Both the position numbers and the translations under genes were made by a program. A DNA stretch of 64,000 nucleotides from Trinickia caryophylli (lineage in GTDB: Bacteria > Pseudomonadota > Gammaproteobacteria > Burkholderiales > Burkholderiaceae), in contig NZ_CP139971.1 in the NCBI RefSeq assembly GCF_034424545.1, positions 124,001 to 188,000 of the forward strand, given 5' to 3'. Under the pieces are notes generated by a model that made no database searches, had not been told where the DNA came from, and saw nothing but the letters and a program-made list of their open reading frames with translations. Below are positions 53,580 to 63,981 of the stretch, piece by piece. Each line of letters starts with the position of its first letter. The stretch's first letter is position 1.

Positions 53580-54740
53580 TTAAGCGGAGCGCAACTGTCC
53601 CGCCAGCGTCTGACGATGCAGGCCGCCGATGAGATCCGATTGCGTGATCATGCCGGCAAGCCGCTTCGACCGATCGAGCACGGGAATGTGATGGTGGCCG
53701 TAATGCGCGAAAAGCGGGATCAGCTTGCCCACGGGAACAGATGCGTCGACCGTGCATACGGCCGGCGTCATGATTTCATCGACACGGCGCGAGGTGGCCC
53801 CATCGCGCTTGAAGGAGAAGCGCGATGCGCGCATACGCCGCAGACCGAACGCGGTGCGGCCGACAAAGTCGGTACGCGTGACGATACCGACGACGCGGCG
53901 CGCTTCGTCCACCACGGGGAGCGCCTTGATCCGGTGACGTTCGAGCTGGCGCCATGCCGCGGCGGCGGTGGTATCGGGTGCTACCGATACCACCTCGCGC
54001 GACATGATGTCCGCGCAGGTCATGTCGCTGAAACTGCGGGCATAGGCGAGCAATTGCGCCTCGTGCAGCAGTGTTTGCAGATCGTCGGCGGCCACGTCGA
54101 TGAGCTCGCCCCGTTGCCGCACGAGCGCTTCGATGTCGGCGCGCGTGATGCCGGTGGCGCCGGCGTCATGTTGCCGGTTTGCCTCCGCGTTGCCGCGCTT
54201 GGTGTGCGGATAGCGATGCCCGGTGACGGTGTGGTAGACGATAGCGGCGCTCAGGAGTACGAACGATTGAAGCGCGATGGGTTCTGCCACGAATCGAAAG
54301 CCGAGCGCGTGAACGCTCGGGCCGCCGAGTACGGCGGTCAATGCGACGGCGCCCGACGGCGGGTGCACGCAGCGCAGCGCGAACATGGCGCACGTGGCGG
54401 CCGCGACGGCGAACGCGGCCGCCACGACCGGATCGCCGAAGCACTGGCTTGCGATCACGCCGAGCGTGGCAGAGACGATATTGCCGCCGATCAGCGACCA
54501 CGGTTGCGCAAGCGGGCTTGCAGGCACCGCAAAGAGCAGGACGGCAGATGCGCCCATCGGGGCCACGAGCAGAGGAACGCGGGTATCCGCACCGAGGAGC
54601 CAGTGCATCGAGGCCCCCGTGATACCGATGCCAATGAGCGCGCCGACGCAGGAGCGGGCGCGCTCGCGCCATGGGATGTTGACGGCGGCAGGGGTAAAGC
54701 TGAGCAGCCAGCGGACGAAGGCGAGGCGAAACACGGTCAT
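53580..54740 (-). CDS. HPP-family membrane protein with two CBS domains
   Basis: The 386-residue protein starts MTVFRLAFVRWLLSF and has four membrane helices with the HPP motif CVHPPSGAVALTAV (about residue 125), then a cytoplasmic part with two CBS repeats (MTCADIMSREVVSVAPDTTA and VDEIMTPAVCTVDASVPVGK). Some HPP proteins transport nitrite; the CBS pair is found in other family members and suggests nucleotide control. Another start at 54779 would place the operator nearer the ATG. A near copy of the MarR operator lies 61 bp upstream. Confidence 0.8.
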   Translation of the reverse strand: MTVFRLAFVRWLLSFTPAAVNIPWRERARSCVGALIGIGITGASMHWLLGADTRVPLLVAPMGASAVLLFAVPASPLAQPWSLIGGNIVSATLGVIASQCFGDPVVAAAFAVAAATCAMFALRCVHPPSGAVALTAVLGGPSVHALGFRFVAEPIALQSFVLLSAAIVYHTVTGHRYPHTKRGNAEANRQHDAGATGITRADIEALVRQRGELIDVAADDLQTLLHEAQLLAYARSFSDMTCADIMSREVVSVAPDTTAAAAWRQLERHRIKALPVVDEARRVVGIVTRTDFVGRTAFGLRRMRASRFSFKRDGATSRRVDEIMTPAVCTVDASVPVGKLIPLFAHYGHHHIPVLDRSKRLAGMITQSDLIGGLHRQTLAGQLRSA

Positions 54741-55137
54741 GTCTGATCTAACGAGGAAACGACAGCGCACGGCGTGCATCGCCGCGAAAGGGCGGCATTA
54801 TATCGCAATGTGACATATCGACGCGTGAGTGCGGGGGAGAACCGAAGGACTAAGCGATCGTGCGCCCGCCGTCCCGTGCGCCGCTTCCTGAGGCGGCGTA
54901 TGCGACGTGCCCGCGGTCGATATGGACCGGCGCGAAGCGATGTTGCGTGAAGCCGGTCACGTGTTCGTGCAATGGGCCATGGCAGCCGCATAAGCTGCCT
55001 GCCGGGGCCTGCCGGGGCCTGCCGGCACGAGCACGATTGAATGCCACGCTCGACAGAAGATGAAGACCCAGCGTTGTTTTGACGATTGCATTGCGTGCCG
55101 GTGGCGCAATCGTCGGCGCCGGTTTCGACGTCGTTGG
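54741..55137. other. 397 bp gap with 10 bp tandem repeats
   Basis: Apart from the operator copy near 54801, the gap shows three tandem copies of GCCTGCCGGG (about 54997-55026, the last imperfect). A 65-codon leftward frame at 54850-55047 is probably non-coding. No gene is supported. Confidence 0.5.
54801..54817. promoter_or_regulatory. 17 bp near-palindrome, probable MarR operator 2
   Basis: ATATCGCAATGTGACAT differs from the palindrome at 53510-53526 at two positions, symmetric in place. It lies upstream of the HPP-CBS gene. Confidence 0.6.
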
Positions 55138-56592
55138 TCAGTCCGGTCGCGAGCCGCTTTGTGGAATATGCCCGCTCTGCTGTTGTTGCACGATCTGCCG
55201 CCAGCGCTCGAGTGCGCCGGGCAGCGCAGCGGTATCTGCTGGAGGTGTTGCACGTCTGCGCGCCAGGGTCGGGTTCATGTTGATCATCAACGCCTCGACC
55301 AGAATCCGATGCTCGTTTTGCGTCAGCTTTCCTTGCTCGTCCAGTTCGCTCAGTTCTTCCTCCCAAGCCTGTGCAACGCGAATGGGCGCTTGGCCGACAA
55401 GCTCGGGACGGCTGGCCGCCCAGGCCTCCGCGGCGGCTCGGACTTCCCCGTTCGGCAGGCCCGCATCGGCGCTCCGGAGGGCGGTGCCGGTTCGGGCTGC
55501 CCAGGGAGCTACCCCTGTTTGTCCCGCTATGCGGTTCTGCGTCTCGGCAAGCAATGCTTCGATTCGATTCATCCGATCCGACACCAGCCGGCGGGCGGAC
55601 GGATCTCGCTCCATACCGAGCATCTCGGCGAGATCCTGTATCTGGGCCCGCAATGCACTCATCAGTACGTGGGGTGTCGTGGTGCGTCCACCTGTCCGGA
55701 TCACGAACCGGCGCTCCCCGGCGGACAGTCTGACGGTAGCCGGATCCGTGCTGGCACGGTAGCCTCTGGCGGCCAAGCCCGCCGCACCATGCTGCTCCAG
55801 TTCCTGCTCTTGTACAGGTGCAATCGTTTTTTCGCTGTGCCAGTGATACTCGAGCCGTTCGGCTACGGCATCGCGGACGCTTTGCTCGAGAGACTGATCG
55901 CCGATGATACGCATGAAGTTGTCGAAGGCGACGTGATATTCCGGACGCAGCGGCGAGCTGTAATAGCTCCGGCGACGATCGCGCATCGTGATCGGCAAAA
56001 ACGGAATCGAGACGACGAATGGGATCGATTCCGCTACGTCGCGCGCTTGCCTGGCGTTGTGGTCGCGCTGGTGCTCCGGGTCGTGCTTGCGCAAGCGGGC
56101 CTGTTGAACGGAAAGCCACATTCCAAGCGCACGGTGCTGGGAGGCAGGGTCCGGCGAATGCCGAAATTCGCGCTCCAGCGCCTGCTCGAGTTCGGTACGC
56201 TGCGCCCGCGTCAGGCTTTTGGCATAGAGGTACTGCGTCGACGCGGACTTCTTGAGCCAGCGTTTTTTCCTGACATCGGCTCCCTCGGCGCTCATGGTCG
56301 CGATGGCTTCGCGCACCCATTGCGACTGCTGGACCTGAGGGCCTCCATGCGGCCGAGGCGCCGCGGCTTCGGGGCGAACATCGAGGCCCGCGCGCAGATT
56401 CTGGATGTCGACGCGCGGCGCATCGGCGCTCGATGAAGCATCCTGCCGTCGCGACAACGCCTGCAGATGCTCCCCGAGCGAGCGCACAGGCGATGGAAAC
56501 GGCGTGGCGTCGCGAGTGGGCGAGGGCGAGTCCGCTCCTTGCGTGGCAACATGGGCGGCATTGATCGATGAAGAGGGGATGCGGGCAGGCAC
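55138..56592 (-). CDS. unrecognised 484-residue protein, possible secreted effector
   Basis: The protein starts MPARIPSSSINAAHVATQGA and the first ~70 residues are rich in Ser, Pro, Ala and poor in acidic residues until ADAPRVDIQN, which resembles type III signal regions. The rest is Arg/Glu/Ala/Leu-rich and mostly helical (for example AERLEYHWHSEKTIAPVQEQ). There are no membrane helices and no domain I can name. It lies beside the vgrG-rhs island, transcribed away from it. It could be a secreted effector or a phage-like relic. I searched the upstream region for a CGAA-N16-CGAA hrpII box and found none. Confidence 0.65.
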   Translation of the reverse strand: MPARIPSSSINAAHVATQGADSPSPTRDATPFPSPVRSLGEHLQALSRRQDASSSADAPRVDIQNLRAGLDVRPEAAAPRPHGGPQVQQSQWVREAIATMSAEGADVRKKRWLKKSASTQYLYAKSLTRAQRTELEQALEREFRHSPDPASQHRALGMWLSVQQARLRKHDPEHQRDHNARQARDVAESIPFVVSIPFLPITMRDRRRSYYSSPLRPEYHVAFDNFMRIIGDQSLEQSVRDAVAERLEYHWHSEKTIAPVQEQELEQHGAAGLAARGYRASTDPATVRLSAGERRFVIRTGGRTTTPHVLMSALRAQIQDLAEMLGMERDPSARRLVSDRMNRIEALLAETQNRIAGQTGVAPWAARTGTALRSADAGLPNGEVRAAAEAWAASRPELVGQAPIRVAQAWEEELSELDEQGKLTQNEHRILVEALMINMNPTLARRRATPPADTAALPGALERWRQIVQQQQSGHIPQSGSRPD

Positions 56593-57006
56593 TTGTGATT
56601 GATTCCGGTGCGGCAGCGGGGACGCTGCGAAGTTTCACGCCACCGCGGCGGCGAAGCGGCGATGTCGAAGGCGGCTCCGAAGAGCCGTCACCGGGGTGCG
56701 ATTGTCCGCTTTGCCAACAACGCCTCCCGATTGCGTGGCGAAAGATCATCCGCCTCAGCGAAGCAGTGCATGCGCCCCAATGGTTGTTTTTACCGTGCCT
56801 TATGGAAAGGGGCGGTAATAAATGTCTTTATTGATGTTTTTCCGTAGGCGAGTTTCATGAGATTTCGAGGCTTTACACTCCGAAAGGATTCATTGGCTCT
56901 CAGTTTTGGTATATTGCCGCCATCCCAGTCGACGATGCGGTAAAACGCGCGTTTGCCGTTTACAGCATTCGCCAATTGATTATCCCGCGCACGCACCGGG
57001 GACATC
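56593..57006. other. 414 bp divergent promoter region before vgrG
   Basis: The right half (about 56800-56960) is AT-richer than the neighbouring genes and should hold the vgrG promoter. No convincing short gene or repeat is seen. Confidence 0.5.
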
Positions 57007-59121
57007 ATGATCTTTGCATCGAATGAGAATGGCAGCGGCGGCAGTCCCGTCAATGCCGGCGCGCTCAATGGCATCGGCTCGGTGGCCGGCATCGCCAGCC
57101 AGATCGGCTCGCTCGCCGGCCTGCCGGGCGCGGGGCTGATCGGCGGCGCGGCACGCGCGGTTCAACTCGCTCAGACAGGTTTGTCTTTATTGGGCAAAAC
57201 GCCGGAATCGGTAGCCGATGCGATCAATAGCGTATCGGCAAGCGGCGCGGCACAGCTGACGCAAAGCAATCGCTATGTCACGCTCGAATCGCCATTGGGG
57301 CAGGACGTTTTGCTCGTGAATGCGGCGATCGTCGACGAATACGTCAGCCAACTGAGTGAAATCCATCTGGATCTGCTTTCTCACCAAAGCGACATCGATC
57401 CGGAAAGTCTCGTGGGGCAGCGCGTGAAGCTCGGCCTGCATCCCGAGCGGGCGGGCTTGAGCGAGGCGATGATCGTGGCGCGGCCCGACACGAACACGCG
57501 CTACTTCGACGGCTATGTGGCCTCGTTTGCGCGCGTGGGCAGCTCGGGCAAGGTGACACGCTACGAAATGAGCGTGGTGCCGTGGTTCTGGTTTCTCACG
57601 CGCTCAACGGATTGCCGGATCTTCCAGAATCAGACGGTGCAGCAGATCCTCTCGACGATATTCGTCGAGCTGGGCTTTCGCGATTACCAGTTCGACGTAC
57701 GCATGACGCGCAAGCCGATCGAGTACGTCGTGATGTACCAGGAGTCCTACTACAACTTCTGCGCGCGGCTGATGGAGCAGGAGGGTCTTTTCTGGACGTT
57801 CCGCTACGAGAAGGACAAGCACGTGCTCGTGGTGGGCGACACGAACGCGACGTTCGTCGAGATGCCGAACCAGAGGAGCATTGCGTACCACGCGGACAGC
57901 GCGGCGAGCGAGCACAACGGCATCGCGCGCTGGGACGAGGCGTTCGAGTTTCGCGTCGGCAAGATTGCCTTCCGCGATTTCAACTACAACCGGCCTTCGT
58001 CCACGTTGATGTACGTGGAAGCGCCCACGAGCCGGCTCAAGAACAAGAACATCGGCACGACGGAGCGCTACGAATACCACTCGCTGTACGACACGCACGA
58101 CGACGGCAAGCGCTATGCGCGCTACGCGATGGAAGCCGAGGAGGCGCTGGCGCGGCGCTTCAACGGCAGCGGCTATGCAAGCGCGATGACGACGATCGGG
58201 CGCTTCACGCTCGAGAACCATCCGAATACGGCGTACGACGGCAAGCCCTACATCGTGCTGCACGTTCGCCATGAGGCCGTGAACGACTACACGCGGCACG
58301 GCGCCGAAACGCCCTATCGGAACACGTTCACCTGCTTGCCGGAGGAGGTGCCGTATCGATCGCCGCGGCGCACGCCGAAGCCGCATATGCAGGGCACGCA
58401 GGCCGCGATCGTGGTCGGGCCCAAAGGCGAGGAGATCTACACCGACGGTAGCCGCGTGAAGCTGCATTTCCTGTGGGACCGACGCGGCAAGTATGACGGC
58501 ACCGATTCGATGTGGATCCGCGTGTCGCAGCCGTGGGCCGGCAGCGGCTGGGGCGGCTCGGCGATTCCGCGCATCGGGCAGGAGGTCATCGTGGCTTACA
58601 ACGATGGAGACCCCGACAACCCGGTCGTCGTGGGCCGCGTATTCAACGGCGGTGCGGCGAACCCGTATCACGGCACGAGCGGGCAGACGATGGGTATCCG
58701 CAGCCAGACGCACAAGGGGCAGGGCTTCAACGAACTGCGGTTCTCGGATGTGGCGGGTGCAGAGGAAATGTTTCTGCATGCGCAGCACGACATGAATACC
58801 GTCGTGCAGAACGCGCAGACGACGCAGGTGCTGAAGGGCGACCGCTCGATCGCGGTGGCCAAGGGGCATCACTTCACGAAGGTGTCGACCGGCAATCTGC
58901 ATGATGCGGTGACGCAGGGCAATACGACTCAGCAGACACCCGCAGGCGTTCACACGATCGAAGCGAAGGAGTTGTGGATCAAGGTGGGCGGGGAAGGCGG
59001 GACGTCGATACACATGACGGCCGATGGCATCGAGTTGCGCAAGGGCGCGTCCGTGATCTACCTCGATGACAAGAACATCGTCGTGCAGGCCACGCGTACC
59101 GACATCAACCCGGAAAGCTGA
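57007..59121 (+). CDS. vgrG: type VI secretion tip protein VgrG
   Basis: The 704-residue protein has the gp27-like part (about residues 88-400, NRYVTLESPLGQDVLLVNA, YVVMYQESYYNFCARLMEQE), the gp5 OB-fold (GPKGEEIYTDGSRVKLHFLW, WIRVSQPWAGSGWGGSAIPR), and a DUF2345-type β-helix with GDRSIAVAKGHHFTKV at the end. The first 85 residues are an unusual Gly/Ala/Leu/Ser-rich extension (SVAGIASQIGSLAGLPGAGL). It should sit at the spike of the T6SS and carry the Rhs effector encoded downstream. Confidence 0.92.
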   Translation: MIFASNENGSGGSPVNAGALNGIGSVAGIASQIGSLAGLPGAGLIGGAARAVQLAQTGLSLLGKTPESVADAINSVSASGAAQLTQSNRYVTLESPLGQDVLLVNAAIVDEYVSQLSEIHLDLLSHQSDIDPESLVGQRVKLGLHPERAGLSEAMIVARPDTNTRYFDGYVASFARVGSSGKVTRYEMSVVPWFWFLTRSTDCRIFQNQTVQQILSTIFVELGFRDYQFDVRMTRKPIEYVVMYQESYYNFCARLMEQEGLFWTFRYEKDKHVLVVGDTNATFVEMPNQRSIAYHADSAASEHNGIARWDEAFEFRVGKIAFRDFNYNRPSSTLMYVEAPTSRLKNKNIGTTERYEYHSLYDTHDDGKRYARYAMEAEEALARRFNGSGYASAMTTIGRFTLENHPNTAYDGKPYIVLHVRHEAVNDYTRHGAETPYRNTFTCLPEEVPYRSPRRTPKPHMQGTQAAIVVGPKGEEIYTDGSRVKLHFLWDRRGKYDGTDSMWIRVSQPWAGSGWGGSAIPRIGQEVIVAYNDGDPDNPVVVGRVFNGGAANPYHGTSGQTMGIRSQTHKGQGFNELRFSDVAGAEEMFLHAQHDMNTVVQNAQTTQVLKGDRSIAVAKGHHFTKVSTGNLHDAVTQGNTTQQTPAGVHTIEAKELWIKVGGEGGTSIHMTADGIELRKGASVIYLDDKNIVVQATRTDINPES

Positions 59122-59158
59122 CGGTCTTCATTTTACTTGCGCTGTTTCCGCTGCCGAT

Positions 59159-59635
59159 ATGACAGATACCTCTGCTCGCATTCGCTTCCACGAAGGAAGC
59201 ATTCCCTTGCCGCCCGGCTATGAAGACCGGACGACGAACCTGTTCGTGCCTCAGGATACGACGACGCATTCGAACCTCAGCGTCGCTCGCGACTGGCTCA
59301 AAGACGGTGAATTGCTCGACGCCTATGTCGACCGGCAACTCGCCCTGTTGAAGGCGCGACTGGCGGGACACAAGTTGCTGGACCGGCAGCCGGAGCAATT
59401 GGGTGCCGGCGAGGGCGCGTTAAGCGGCGAGCGGATCGATGCGAGCTACCGCAACGGTCAGCGCGCGGTCCATCAGCGGCAAGCGGTATTTCTCGTCGCG
59501 CCGCGGCGCGCCTTGATCTTTACCGCATCCAGTCCCGGTGCGTTAGACGACGCGTTCGAGTCGTTCTGGCGCACTTGGCTCGAGGGATACGAAAGCGTGG
59601 GCGGTAGCGGCGACGAGGCTGCCGACGCAAGCTGA
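59159..59635 (+). CDS. EagR-type chaperone (DUF1795/DcrB domain)
   Basis: The 158-residue protein matches the DUF1795 family: [57 protein letters not shown]. It lies 23 bp before the rhs gene. EagR proteins bind the prePAAR membrane helices of T6SS effectors and keep them stable until loading onto VgrG. Start ATG 59159 is set by family length. Confidence 0.85.
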   Translation: MTDTSARIRFHEGSIPLPPGYEDRTTNLFVPQDTTTHSNLSVARDWLKDGELLDAYVDRQLALLKARLAGHKLLDRQPEQLGAGEGALSGERIDASYRNGQRAVHQRQAVFLVAPRRALIFTASSPGALDDAFESFWRTWLEGYESVGGSGDEAADAS

Positions 59636-59658
59636 TCGCCAAGCGGAAGGGAACGGAT

Positions 59659-62600
59659 ATGTTCGAGGCAGCGCGCGTTACCGATCCGATCGAACACACG
59701 AGTGCACTGACCGGTTTCCTGATCGGCGCGGCGCTCGGTATTGCGCTGATCGCTGCGGTTGCATTTGCCACGTTTACGTGCGGGTTCGGTGTGGCATTGC
59801 TCGCGGGGCTTGCTGCCGGCGTGGGAGCGAGTGGGCTCCTGAGCTTGGGGGAGTCGATAGGCAAGATGTTCACGTCGACGACCGGCGCGATTATTTCCGG
59901 CTCCTCCAACGTATTCATCAACGGAAAGTCCGCAGCCTATGCGACGGCCAGCGGGGTAACCTGCAGCAAGCACAGCCCGCTGCCGCTCGTGGCGCAGGGC
60001 TCGTCGGGCGTCTTCATCAATGGTAAGCCCGCGGCCCGCAAAGGCGACAAGATCACGTGTGGCGCCTCGATCGAGGACGGCTCGCACAACACCTTCATCG
60101 CGGGCGGCACCTCCACCTACCTGCCTTACGACGACGAAGTGCCGCCCTGGCTGCGTACCGCCGTGGACTGGGCGTTCGCCCTGGCGGGGTTGGTCGGCGG
60201 ATTGGCGGGGCTCGTGAAAGCGGCCGGCGGGTTGTCGCGCTGCGTGTTGCCTTGCGCAGCCAAGTTTATCGGTGGCTACGTGATTGGCGAGGTGGTCGGA
60301 CGCTATGTTGCGGGGCCGATCATCAGCCGCGCGATGGGCGGGCTTTTCGGGCACCCCGTGGATGTCACGACGGGCCGCAAGATCCTGCTCGCCGACGACG
60401 AGACCGATTTCGTGGTGCCGAGCCCGTTACCGGTTGTCTGCTCGCGCTTTTACGCGAGCAACCTGACGGCCGAAGGCACGCTGGGCCGAGGGTGGGTGCT
60501 GCCGTGGGAATTGCGTTTGCAGCCGCGCGACGGCCGGCTTTGGTACACCGATGCACAGGGGCGCGAAAGTGGATTTCCGCTGATCGAGCGAGGCCATACC
60601 GCTTTTAGCGAGGCTGATCAACGTTACCTCACGTGCACGCCGGATGGGCGCTACATCCTCTACGATCTCGGCGAGACCTATTACGACTTCGGACGTGTGG
60701 ACCGCACGTCGGATCGAATTGCGTGGGTGCGCCGTATCGAAGACCAAGCGGGGCAGTGGCAACAATTCGAGCGTGACAGCCAGGGGCGCGTGCGTACGAT
60801 TCTGACGAGCGGCGGCGTGCAGTTGGCGCTTGATTACGAAGCCGGGCACGGCCGGCTTGCGTCGATCGCTTGGATCGGCGAACGAGATCGTGTTTCACTG
60901 GTGTCGTATGGGTATGACGAGCACGGACAACTGGCTTCGGTGACCGATGCCAACGGTGCGACCGTTCGCGCTTTCTCGTACGAGAGCGGGCTGATGACGA
61001 GCCACGTCAATGCGCTCGGCTTCACGTGCCGATACGAGTGGGCCGAAGTCGACGGGCAACCGCGCGTGGTGGCCACGTCGACGAGCGAGGGCGAACGCTG
61101 GCGTTTCGGCTACGACACGGGTAACCGCGAGAGCTGGATCGAGCACGACGACGGCCGCCGGGCGCGGTGGCATTACGACGAGCAGTTTCAGATCGTGGAG
61201 TGCATCGATCTCGATGGTGGGCGATACGTCATCGAGAACAACGAGGCCGGCATGCCCACGGCGTTCCATTTGCCGGGCGGGCGCGAGGTCAAGCTCGTGT
61301 ACGACGAAGCGGGCCGCATCGTGGAAGAGACGGACCCGCTCGGTCGTACCACGCGTACGCGATACGACGGCAACAGCATGCGTCCGACGGAGATCGAATT
61401 GCCCGACGGCAGCCGCTGGCACGCCGAATACGACCGGCAGGGGCGCCTGCTGCGCACGCGCGATCCGCTCGGCCGCGAAACGCGCTACGAATACCCCGAG
61501 GCGTTGACGGCTCTGCCGGTTGCGCAAATCGACGCGCGTGGAGGGCGCAAGACACTGCAATGGAATGCGCTGGGGCAATTGACGGCCTATACCGATTGCT
61601 CGGGTAAAACGTCGCGCTACGAATATGATTCGTATGGCCGGCTTGTGGCATTTCTCAATCCGCAGGGAGAGCGTACGGGGTTCGAGCGCCGGCTGACCGG
61701 AGAACCGGTGCGCATTGCGTTGCCGGATGGCAGCGAAGAGGCCTTCGAATATGACGCAGCGGGGCTGCCTGTTCGACATGTGGATATGGGCGGACGGATA
61801 CGTCGATGGCTGCGTGACCAGAGCGGGCGGGTGCTCGAGGCGATCGACGCGGCGGAAAGGACGCTGCATTATCGCTACGACCCGGAGGGGCGGCTCAGCG
61901 AGTTGGCCAACGACGCTGGCGGGCGCTACGGGTTCGACTACGACGCAGGTGGGCGTATCAGCCGCGAGACGCGTCCTGATGGCATCGTACGGCGGTTCGC
62001 GTATGGCGAGGCGGGCGAACTGCTTGCCATCGAGACGGTAGGGGTGTGGGACAGGCGGGCCGCCGCGAATGCGACGAGCCGGGCCAAGCCGCAGGCTGAG
62101 GTGCCGGTCCGCATGACGCGTTTCGAGCGCGACAAGACGGGGCGTTTGCTGGCGCAGCATACCGATACGGAAGTTACCGCGTATGAGTACGATGCGGGCG
62201 ACCGGCTGTTGGCGGCCGAGCGTGTGCCGACGGACAAGGGCACGTCGCTCGGGATTGCGGCTCAGGAAGTACGGTTCGAATACGACAAGGCAGGGCGCCT
62301 GGTTGCCGAGCACGGCGTGAACGGGACGGTTCGCTATACGCTCGATGAACTGGACAACATTGCCACGCTTGCGTTGCCGCATGGCGAGCCGATCGACATG
62401 TTGCGGTATGGCTCGGGCCACGTGCATCAGATTCGGGTGGGCGAGCACGTCGTGAGCGATTTCGAGCGCGATGATTTGCACCGCGAGGTGATGCGTACAC
62501 AGGGGCGGCTGACGTTGCGCATGGGGTACGACGTGCTGGGGCGCCGGCAATGGCAGTCTTCGGCGGCGGCTGGAGAAGCGCTCGGGCCTGCGCAGGGGCG

Positions 62601-63981
62601 GTTCTGGCGCAGCTATCGCTACGATCGGGCGGGCGAACTGGCGGAGCAAACCGACAGCATCCGGGGCACGACGCGGTACCGGTACGACGCCGTGGGGCAA
62701 TTGCTGCGGCAGGTGCGGGTGAGCGAGCGGAACGTGGAGGGCAGCGTTGAGGAGTTCGCCTGGGACGCCGCGGGTAATCTGCTGGACGAAGTGCAGCGCA
62801 AGAGCCGGGGCGCGGTGGAGGGCAATCGTCTTTTGATGTGGCAAGACCTGCGGTTCGAATACGATGCGTGGGGGAATCTGTCGGTCAAGCGCAAGGGTGC
62901 GAATCAGGTCCAGCGGTTCACGTACGATGGGCAGGACCGGTTGATTGCGGTGCGGACGGAAACGCCGCGCGGGGTCACGGAAGCGCGATTCGAGTACGAC
63001 CCGCTTGGACGGCGTACGGCGAAGACGGAGATGGAGCGGGATTGGCATGGGCATACGCATGCGCCGGTGAACAAGCGGTTCGTATGGCAGGGGTTGCGTC
63101 TGGCGCAGGAGGTGCGGGAGACGGGGGCGAGCAGCTACATCTATAGTCCGGAGGCGGACTACCTGCCGATCGCGAGAGTGGATGCGGCGATTGCCGAGGG
63201 GATGGCGGCTGCGGCGATCGAGAAGGCGAAGCGCACGGCGCGTGTGTACCATTTCCAGACGGATCTCGTGGGTGCGCCGCTGGAGGTGACGGACGAAGCG
63301 GGAGAGCTTGCGTGGGCGGGGCGGTACGCGGCGTGGGGGAAGGTCGACCGGGGCGAGGACCGGCTGTATATGCCGAAGATCGAGCAGCCGCTGCGGTATG
63401 CCGGGCAGTATGCCGATGATAGTACCGGGCTGCATTACAACACGTTTCGGTATTACGATCCGGATGTGGGGCGGTTTATCAATCAGGATCCGATTGGGTT
63501 GATGGGCGGGCTGAATCTCTATCGTTATGCACCTAGTCCTCTCAACTGGACCGATCCGCTCGGGTGGATGCCGCTGTCTAACCCCGTATTGCAAGGCCAT
63601 CACATGGTCCCGTGGCAGATGGCGTCTCACTTCGGTATCGCACCATTCAATTCGCAAACGGGTGTCCCAGCGATGTATTGGAACGACGCTCAATGGAGCG
63701 GTGTGGAGCACAGTGCGATGCACGGCTACAACAATCTCGGGGTGGATACAAAACCTCTGGTGAAGCCTAGTCAGCTTGGAAAGACAAATCTTAACTCTCA
63801 GAGTTGGATGGAGAGTCTAGAAAAACACTATTCAAATCCGGATCTCAAGAATATTCGAGGTGATTTGCATATTATTAATGAGGATGGAACAAAGGGGCGC
63901 CTTCTGGCGAAGAACGTCTCTCCGGCCGAAGCTTGGGAGCAAACGAAGAAATGGGGTAATGCAAAAAAGGGTGGATGTTAG
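59659..63981 (+). CDS. prePAAR-PAAR-Rhs effector with GHH nuclease-like tip
   Basis: The 1440-residue protein starts with a prePAAR motif [11 protein letters not shown] (residues 4-14), then two hydrophobic helices (about 18-70), a PAAR domain ([40 protein letters not shown]; about 85-155), a third hydrophobic segment, and a YD-repeat Rhs barrel to about residue 1290. The core ends [20 protein letters not shown] and WTDPLGW (to residue 1303), the usual self-cleavage site. The last 137 residues are a tip with QGHHMVPW (His1314, His1315), resembling Tox-GHH/HNH-type nucleases. DNA from about 63570 on is visibly AT-richer, the mark of an exchanged tip. Confidence 0.85.
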   Translation: MFEAARVTDPIEHTSALTGFLIGAALGIALIAAVAFATFTCGFGVALLAGLAAGVGASGLLSLGESIGKMFTSTTGAIISGSSNVFINGKSAAYATASGVTCSKHSPLPLVAQGSSGVFINGKPAARKGDKITCGASIEDGSHNTFIAGGTSTYLPYDDEVPPWLRTAVDWAFALAGLVGGLAGLVKAAGGLSRCVLPCAAKFIGGYVIGEVVGRYVAGPIISRAMGGLFGHPVDVTTGRKILLADDETDFVVPSPLPVVCSRFYASNLTAEGTLGRGWVLPWELRLQPRDGRLWYTDAQGRESGFPLIERGHTAFSEADQRYLTCTPDGRYILYDLGETYYDFGRVDRTSDRIAWVRRIEDQAGQWQQFERDSQGRVRTILTSGGVQLALDYEAGHGRLASIAWIGERDRVSLVSYGYDEHGQLASVTDANGATVRAFSYESGLMTSHVNALGFTCRYEWAEVDGQPRVVATSTSEGERWRFGYDTGNRESWIEHDDGRRARWHYDEQFQIVECIDLDGGRYVIENNEAGMPTAFHLPGGREVKLVYDEAGRIVEETDPLGRTTRTRYDGNSMRPTEIELPDGSRWHAEYDRQGRLLRTRDPLGRETRYEYPEALTALPVAQIDARGGRKTLQWNALGQLTAYTDCSGKTSRYEYDSYGRLVAFLNPQGERTGFERRLTGEPVRIALPDGSEEAFEYDAAGLPVRHVDMGGRIRRWLRDQSGRVLEAIDAAERTLHYRYDPEGRLSELANDAGGRYGFDYDAGGRISRETRPDGIVRRFAYGEAGELLAIETVGVWDRRAAANATSRAKPQAEVPVRMTRFERDKTGRLLAQHTDTEVTAYEYDAGDRLLAAERVPTDKGTSLGIAAQEVRFEYDKAGRLVAEHGVNGTVRYTLDELDNIATLALPHGEPIDMLRYGSGHVHQIRVGEHVVSDFERDDLHREVMRTQGRLTLRMGYDVLGRRQWQSSAAAGEALGPAQGRFWRSYRYDRAGELAEQTDSIRGTTRYRYDAVGQLLRQVRVSERNVEGSVEEFAWDAAGNLLDEVQRKSRGAVEGNRLLMWQDLRFEYDAWGNLSVKRKGANQVQRFTYDGQDRLIAVRTETPRGVTEARFEYDPLGRRTAKTEMERDWHGHTHAPVNKRFVWQGLRLAQEVRETGASSYIYSPEADYLPIARVDAAIAEGMAAAAIEKAKRTARVYHFQTDLVGAPLEVTDEAGELAWAGRYAAWGKVDRGEDRLYMPKIEQPLRYAGQYADDSTGLHYNTFRYYDPDVGRFINQDPIGLMGGLNLYRYAPSPLNWTDPLGWMPLSNPVLQGHHMVPWQMASHFGIAPFNSQTGVPAMYWNDAQWSGVEHSAMHGYNNLGVDTKPLVKPSQLGKTNLNSQSWMESLEKHYSNPDLKNIRGDLHIINEDGTKGRLLAKNVSPAEAWEQTKKWGNAKKGGC

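Noticed and set aside
54850..55047. 65-codon leftward frame
   Set aside because: No ribosome site, no family resemblance, and it spans the tandem GCCTGCCGGG repeats.
56593..56760. hrpII/PIP box (CGAA-N16-CGAA on the plus strand) upstream of the possible effector gene
   Set aside because: Several CGAA words occur, but none with a 16 bp spacer.
60895..63723. 942-codon leftward open frame opposite the rhs gene
   Set aside because: Mirror of YD repeats in GC-rich DNA; no start context and no recognisable domain.
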